A stretch of DNA of 64,000 nucleotides, taken from NCBI RefSeq assembly GCF_002794255.1, contig NZ_PGGW01000038.1, forward strand, positions 124,001 to 188,000. The letters are read 5' to 3'. This DNA comes from Streptomyces carminius (GTDB lineage: Bacteria > Actinomycetota > Actinomycetes > Streptomycetales > Streptomycetaceae). Positions 60,147 to 64,000 of the stretch are shown here, in pieces. The notes beneath the pieces are model-generated. The model searched no databases. It worked only from the letters and a program-made list of their open reading frames with translations, and had not been told where the DNA came from. Numbering within the stretch: position 1 is the stretch's first letter; each line of letters opens with the position of its first letter. Both the position numbers and the translations under genes were made by a program.

Positions 60147-62095
60147 CGCCCCTCCTCCACCCTGATCTGGTGCCGGTAGGAGAAGACCAGCGCGTGGCGT
60201 TCCAGGTCGATCCGGTCGCCCACGTCGCTGCGCTCCCCGGTGAGGGGGTTCGCGGCGAAGAGCCGGAGGTCGTCGACCAGCTCCACACCGGGGACGTTCT
60301 GCAGCACCGAGTGGGCCTCACCGGTCTGCACGGGCCGGCCGAAGGGCCAGCCGTCGCCGTCGGGGCCGCCCACGACGGGGTTGAGATAGCGGTAGAGGGC
60401 GTCCTGCGCCCGTTCCCGCAGCCGGCCCGCCGGGACACCGGGAGCGGCGACGAGCCGTGCCACCACGGTGACGCCCTGGTAGAAGGGCGGCTGGACCAGC
60501 AGCCGGGCGCCGATCGCGCGGCGCGCGTCGAGGTGGGCGGCGATGCCCGCGAGCATCTCGTCGGGCGGCACGAGTTGCTCGAAGCGCAGCCGGTCGCCGG
60601 TGTCGGCGACCACCTCGGGCACCACGAGCACCCGCACCCCGCCGGCCTCGGCGGCGTCCTCGGCGGGGACACAGCGGATCCGGGCGGCCGACGGGGCGGC
60701 CTGGCGGGCGATCAGCTCGTAGTCGGAGGCCGTCACGGCGCGGTCCTGGGCACGCAGCTGGAGCGGGGCGCGCAGCCTGGCGCCCGCCACGGTCTCGCCG
60801 TCGACCCCGCCCGCAGCGGCCTGGCGGTTCTCCACCCGGGACACGTACGGGATGGAGGTGCGCAGCACGCTCAGCGTCCCGCGTGCGACGTTCCCGGACC
60901 GTCCGCCGCCGGTGCGGTAGCGGCGCACCCGGATCCGCGCTCCCCTGGGCGGCACCGCGCCGTAGTGGCGCAGCGTGCCGTCGGGCTCCCGCACGGCGGG
61001 GCCGAAGGACACCTCCCCGGTGGTCGGGTCGAGGCGGATGTGGCGGTCGCCGGGGAGCGAGTCGCCGAAGGAGTCGACCCGGGTCCACTCCTGCCAGCCG
61101 GCGCCGTCGGAGACCTCCACCACGAAGGGGGTGCCGTCGGCGACCACGGGGGGCCTGCCCACCGTGAACCGCTGCCCGGGCGTGCCCCCGGAGTCGCCGA
61201 GGACCTCCCCGTCCACGGTCTCGGCGTGCACCGCCTGTGTGGTGCCCCCGACGGTGAACGCCTCGACACCGCGGACGGTGGGCGAGGCGGAGTAGAACGG
61301 CTGGCCCTCCTCGGCCGGCACCACCCGGCAGCGCAGCCAGCCCGCCCGGCGCCCGGCGAGCGAGGTCCGGGCGTGGCTCGCGGGCACGTGCAGGACCACG
61401 TCGCCGGGCCGGTTGAGCCCGCCGGTGGTGTCCTCGTCCACCTCGCAGGGCCGCCACTCGGAGCCGTCGTGGGCCTCCCAGCGCAGCGGGGGCTGGCGCG
61501 GGTCGACACCGACGCCCTCGACCCTGCTGTCCAGCCGCAGGACCACGGCGCAGCCGGGCACCGCGGCGGAGAGCCCGACGAGCATGCTGTCCCCGGGGGC
61601 GGGGGCCTCGGCGAAGCAGGTGACGTCCTGCCCGTGCAGGACCAGGTCGGTCCGCTCCACGGGCCGTCCGTCCGCCGCCTCGGTGAGGAGGTGGGTGAAC
61701 TCGCAGGGCACCACGGTGAGGTCGGACGTGGTGGCGAAGACCCGCGCCTCCTCGGTCTCGGTGCGGTCCGTGGCGACCTCGGTCCCCTCGTGGAGCACCA
61801 CCGGCCCGGGCTGCGGGGCGGAGAGCCAGAACGTGACGTCCGTCCGGGCGGGGGCCGGCGGGAAGAGCGTGATGCCGAGGAGGTCGAGGAAGGCCAGGTG
61901 GTTCTTGTCCGGCACCCGGTTGAGCCGGTAGAGGAGCTGGTCCGTCATGTGGGCGAACGCCTCGATGAGGGTGACACCGGGGTCGGAGACATTGTGGTCG
62001 GTCCACTCCGGGCAGCGCTGCTGGACGAACCGCTTGGCGTCGTCGACGAGCTGCTGGAAGCGGCGGTCGTCGAGGTTGGGGGAGGGCAGGGCCAT
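60143..62095 (-). CDS. Baseplate J-like protein (Afp11-like) of the eCIS
   Basis: A 650-residue baseplate wedge protein. The N-terminal NLDDRRFQQLVDDAKRFV, WTDHNVSDPGVTLIEAFAHM and TDQLLYRLNRVPDKNHLAFL are hallmarks of the putative baseplate assembly protein in phage-tail-like systems. The middle is beta-rich, and the C-terminal half (AVTASDYELIARQAAPSAAR; VLVVPEVVADTGDRLRF) is the baseplate J core. It links the spike hub to the sheath. The ATG at 62095 overlaps the gp25-like gene stop. Confidence 0.93.
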   Translation of the reverse strand: MALPSPNLDDRRFQQLVDDAKRFVQQRCPEWTDHNVSDPGVTLIEAFAHMTDQLLYRLNRVPDKNHLAFLDLLGITLFPPAPARTDVTFWLSAPQPGPVVLHEGTEVATDRTETEEARVFATTSDLTVVPCEFTHLLTEAADGRPVERTDLVLHGQDVTCFAEAPAPGDSMLVGLSAAVPGCAVVLRLDSRVEGVGVDPRQPPLRWEAHDGSEWRPCEVDEDTTGGLNRPGDVVLHVPASHARTSLAGRRAGWLRCRVVPAEEGQPFYSASPTVRGVEAFTVGGTTQAVHAETVDGEVLGDSGGTPGQRFTVGRPPVVADGTPFVVEVSDGAGWQEWTRVDSFGDSLPGDRHIRLDPTTGEVSFGPAVREPDGTLRHYGAVPPRGARIRVRRYRTGGGRSGNVARGTLSVLRTSIPYVSRVENRQAAAGGVDGETVAGARLRAPLQLRAQDRAVTASDYELIARQAAPSAARIRCVPAEDAAEAGGVRVLVVPEVVADTGDRLRFEQLVPPDEMLAGIAAHLDARRAIGARLLVQPPFYQGVTVVARLVAAPGVPAGRLRERAQDALYRYLNPVVGGPDGDGWPFGRPVQTGEAHSVLQNVPGVELVDDLRLFAANPLTGERSDVGDRIDLERHALVFSYRHQIRVEEGR

Positions 62096-62544
62096 CAGCG
62101 GGCCTCCTCCCGGCCGTCGGGGCCGTCGGCCCCGTCCGCCGCCCCGGACTCGTGCGAGGGGATCACATAGAAGGGGAACACCAGGTTGCGCGGGTCGTTG
62201 GTGCCGCGGTGGACGTAGTGGATGTCGATGTAGAGGGTGCCGGGCCGCCGGGCGTCGGGGACGACGCCGACCTCGGTGACCTCGATCCGCGGCTCCCAGC
62301 GGTCCAGGGCCCGGCGCACCTCGTAGGAGAGGGCCCCGGCGGTGTTCTCGTCGGCGGGGGCGAAGACGTACTCGTGGATCCCGCAGCCGAACTCCGGCCG
62401 CATGGGGCGTTCGCCCGGCGCGGTGGCCAGGATGAGCCGGACGGACTCGGCGATCTCCCGGTCGCGCGAGACCAGGGCGATGCCCCCGGTGGGTCCGGTA
62501 CGCAGGGGGAAGGCCCAGCCCGCCCCGATGAACTGCTCGGCCAT
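62095..62544 (-). CDS. GPW/gp25-like baseplate protein (Afp9-like) of the eCIS
   Basis: A 149-residue gp25 (baseplate W) protein. GWAFPLRTGPTGGIALVSRD, SVRLILATAPGERPMRPEFG and CGIHEYVFAPADENTAGALS are the diagnostic segments; the EPRIEVTEVGV strand follows. gp25 caps the central sheath-baseplate contact. The ATG at 62544 overlaps the upstream stop (ATGA at 62543-62546 region), and this start matches the family's N-terminus MAEQFIGAGW. Confidence 0.93.
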   Translation of the reverse strand: MAEQFIGAGWAFPLRTGPTGGIALVSRDREIAESVRLILATAPGERPMRPEFGCGIHEYVFAPADENTAGALSYEVRRALDRWEPRIEVTEVGVVPDARRPGTLYIDIHYVHRGTNDPRNLVFPFYVIPSHESGAADGADGPDGREEAR

Positions 62545-64000
62545 CAGTTGATCTCCACGATCCTGGCGTTCACCGAACAACTGGTGCCGCCGTTCAGTTC
62601 CATGCCTCTTCTGGCGTTCACCGAGACCGACCGGCCGGTCAGCTTCAGCTCACCGCTCCCGGCGTCCAGGGTGATGCCCCGTCCGGTGACCGTGACCTCC
62701 TGCTGCGCGGAGACGGTGACCTTGCCGTCGCTGTGCACGGTGATCACCGTGTTCTGCTGGTCCAGATGGACCGAGAGCCGGTCCCGGTGGGTGCGCAGCC
62801 GTACGCCGGCGGGGCCGGGCACCGCGTCCAGCAGCTCGACCCGGTGGCCGCCGCGGGAGGCGAAGGACCGCCGGTTGACCTTGCCGCTGCGGCCGTCCAC
62901 CAGCGCCAGGGAGTCCGGAGTGGGCTTGTCGACCCCGTTGTAGAGCCCGCCGATCACATAGGGCCGGTCGAGCAGCCCCTGTTCGAAGGCGACCAGGACC
63001 TCGTCGTTCACCTCCGGGCTGAAGACCCCGCCGCCGCCCGTACCGCCCAGCTGGACGGTACGCACCCAGTCGGTCACGTACGCCTTCTCCCGTCCCGAGT
63101 CGTCCGACAGCCAGGGCAGCTTCAGACGCACCCAGCCCTGGTCCCGGTGCTCGCGCGGCGCCTTCACATCGGTGACGACGCCGACGGCGACCCCGGGGAC
63201 GCGGGGGGAGCGGGCCGGTGCGGACGCGCCCGAGGCCAGCCCGTACGGGGTGCGGTCCTGGCGCCCGCTGACGGTGACCCAGGTCTGGTAGCCGTCGCCC
63301 GGCCGGTAGGTGTGCCGGCTCGCGGTGACGGTGTACTTGCCGTCGAAGGGCTTGCCCGCGTGGTCCAGGAGGACCGGCGTGCCGACCCGCAGCCGGGGGT
63401 TGCCCAGGACCACTACCTCCAGTTCGGCCACGGAGTCGGCCAGTTCGGCGGCGGCCGCGGTGGACACCGCCTTCACCTCGGCGTCGGTCCGGTACGGGAA
63501 GTCGGTCAGCAGCGTCTCGGAGGGCCGGGAGGACTCGAACGGCGCGACGGCCTTCGGAGGGGTGAGGCCGATCCGCAGTCCGTCACCGGCCGTCACCTTC
63601 CGCTGGGCGTGCAGGCTCTTCTTCCGTTTGACGTCCCAGCCGCGCACCGCCACCCGGGCGGTCTGGTTCACGGCGGTCACCGCGGAGCGGACGAAGAGCA
63701 CGTTCTCGCCCATCTTGATGCCGACCGGGCTCTCCTCGACCGCGCCGGAGGGGTTGGGGGCCGAGGCGGCGGGCACCGGAGCGCGGAAGAAGAACTTCCC
63801 GTCCTTCACCCCCATCTCGCGGTCGTTCTCCCCGGCGAGTTCGGCGAGGAACTCCCAGTCGGTCACATTGGCCTGGGTCCGCAGCGGATAGGCGGTGGCG
63901 GTCGGGTCGATCCGGCCCACCGGGACGCCGGCCGCCGCGGCCACCTCCCGGGCGATCTCGGAGGCCTTCCGGCCGACGAAGCCCCGTACCCGGCGGCCGC
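62544..64000 (-). CDS. VgrG/gpD-like spike protein of the eCIS (5' end beyond window)
   Basis: At least 485 residues of the spike/hub protein; the frame stays open at position 64000, so the start lies outside. The visible part begins in the phage late-control D fold (KASEIAREVAAAAGVPVGRI; LRTQANVTDWEFLAELAGEN). It continues through an OB-fold gp5-like region (GVVTDVKAPREHRDQGWVRL; FSPEVNDEVLVAFEQGLLDR; PYVIGGLYNGVD) and ends with short beta-helical repeats (GITLDAGSGELKLTGRSVSV). It corresponds to Afp8. No PAAR gene follows; the next gene is gp25-like, overlapping by ATGA. Confidence 0.92.
   Translation of the reverse strand, partial: GRRVRGFVGRKASEIAREVAAAAGVPVGRIDPTATAYPLRTQANVTDWEFLAELAGENDREMGVKDGKFFFRAPVPAASAPNPSGAVEESPVGIKMGENVLFVRSAVTAVNQTARVAVRGWDVKRKKSLHAQRKVTAGDGLRIGLTPPKAVAPFESSRPSETLLTDFPYRTDAEVKAVSTAAAAELADSVAELEVVVLGNPRLRVGTPVLLDHAGKPFDGKYTVTASRHTYRPGDGYQTWVTVSGRQDRTPYGLASGASAPARSPRVPGVAVGVVTDVKAPREHRDQGWVRLKLPWLSDDSGREKAYVTDWVRTVQLGGTGGGGVFSPEVNDEVLVAFEQGLLDRPYVIGGLYNGVDKPTPDSLALVDGRSGKVNRRSFASRGGHRVELLDAVPGPAGVRLRTHRDRLSVHLDQQNTVITVHSDGKVTVSAQQEVTVTGRGITLDAGSGELKLTGRSVSVNARRGMELNGGTSCSVNARIVEIN

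Noticed and set aside
59538..64000. Prophage rather than an injection system
   Set aside because: Only tail-type genes are visible, in the Afp-like order, with no integrase, head or lysis genes in view. The window edge prevents a final decision.

Overview
The window is GC-rich actinomycete chromosome and looks like Streptomyces. Evidence: third codon positions are almost all G or C, GTG and TTG starts are common, genes overlap by ATGA/GTGA, and there is a six-gene conservon (cvnABCD plus two P450s), Tat-exported enzymes, BTAD/NB-ARC regulators and a Streptomyces-type biotin/purB neighbourhood. No tRNA, rRNA, CRISPR array or replication origin was seen.

Layout. 1-6.8 kb: edge of a CDP-alcohol phosphatidyltransferase, a Tat lipoprotein with a pectate-lyase-like fold, sbcDC and an SDR. 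6.9-12.2 kb: a minus-strand conservon ending in a CYP157-like and a CYP154-like P450; the CYP157-like protein lacks the ExxR arginine. 12.6-20 kb: DUF885 peptidase-like protein, Lrp regulator diverging from a Met/Cys PLP enzyme, an ACT-GNAT protein, DUF1990 and PhoD. 20.3-23 kb: a decaying two-gene operon. A roadblock-type gene is split by a TnpB-only IS200/IS605-type element whose tnpB carries an in-frame stop, and the next gene needs two frameshifts to read through. 23-33 kb: MocR/EamA divergent pair, ECF41 sigma with an SDR, a HutC-type GntR gene behind a DasR-box-like palindrome, a ROK repressor, a two-component system and an ABC exporter. 33-47 kb: mostly housekeeping (mug, purB, SGNH hydrolase, two CNNM/CBS proteins, bioBAD with divergent bioF). 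47-53.8 kb: DUF6328, a ClpP paralogue divergent from a solitary Phd/YefM antitoxin, PlsC, DUF421, and a cation channel/antiporter group.

The most striking region is 53.9-64 kb. Three regulators (two divergent HTH-NB-ARC genes, one frameshifted and one truncated, and a BTAD/SARP protein) lie beside the end of a contractile injection system (eCIS) operon. That operon reads VgrG-like spike, gp25-like baseplate, baseplate J, tail protein, then a zinc-ribbon/transmembrane/discoidin-like protein. The first four are joined by ATGA overlaps. Sheath, tube and ATPase genes must lie beyond position 64000 if the system is complete.

Several loci carry single-base or single-codon lesions (tnpB stop; frameshifts near 22570, 22725 and 55300). 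They fall mostly in G or C runs, so they may be real decay or sequencing error; reads over these runs would decide.
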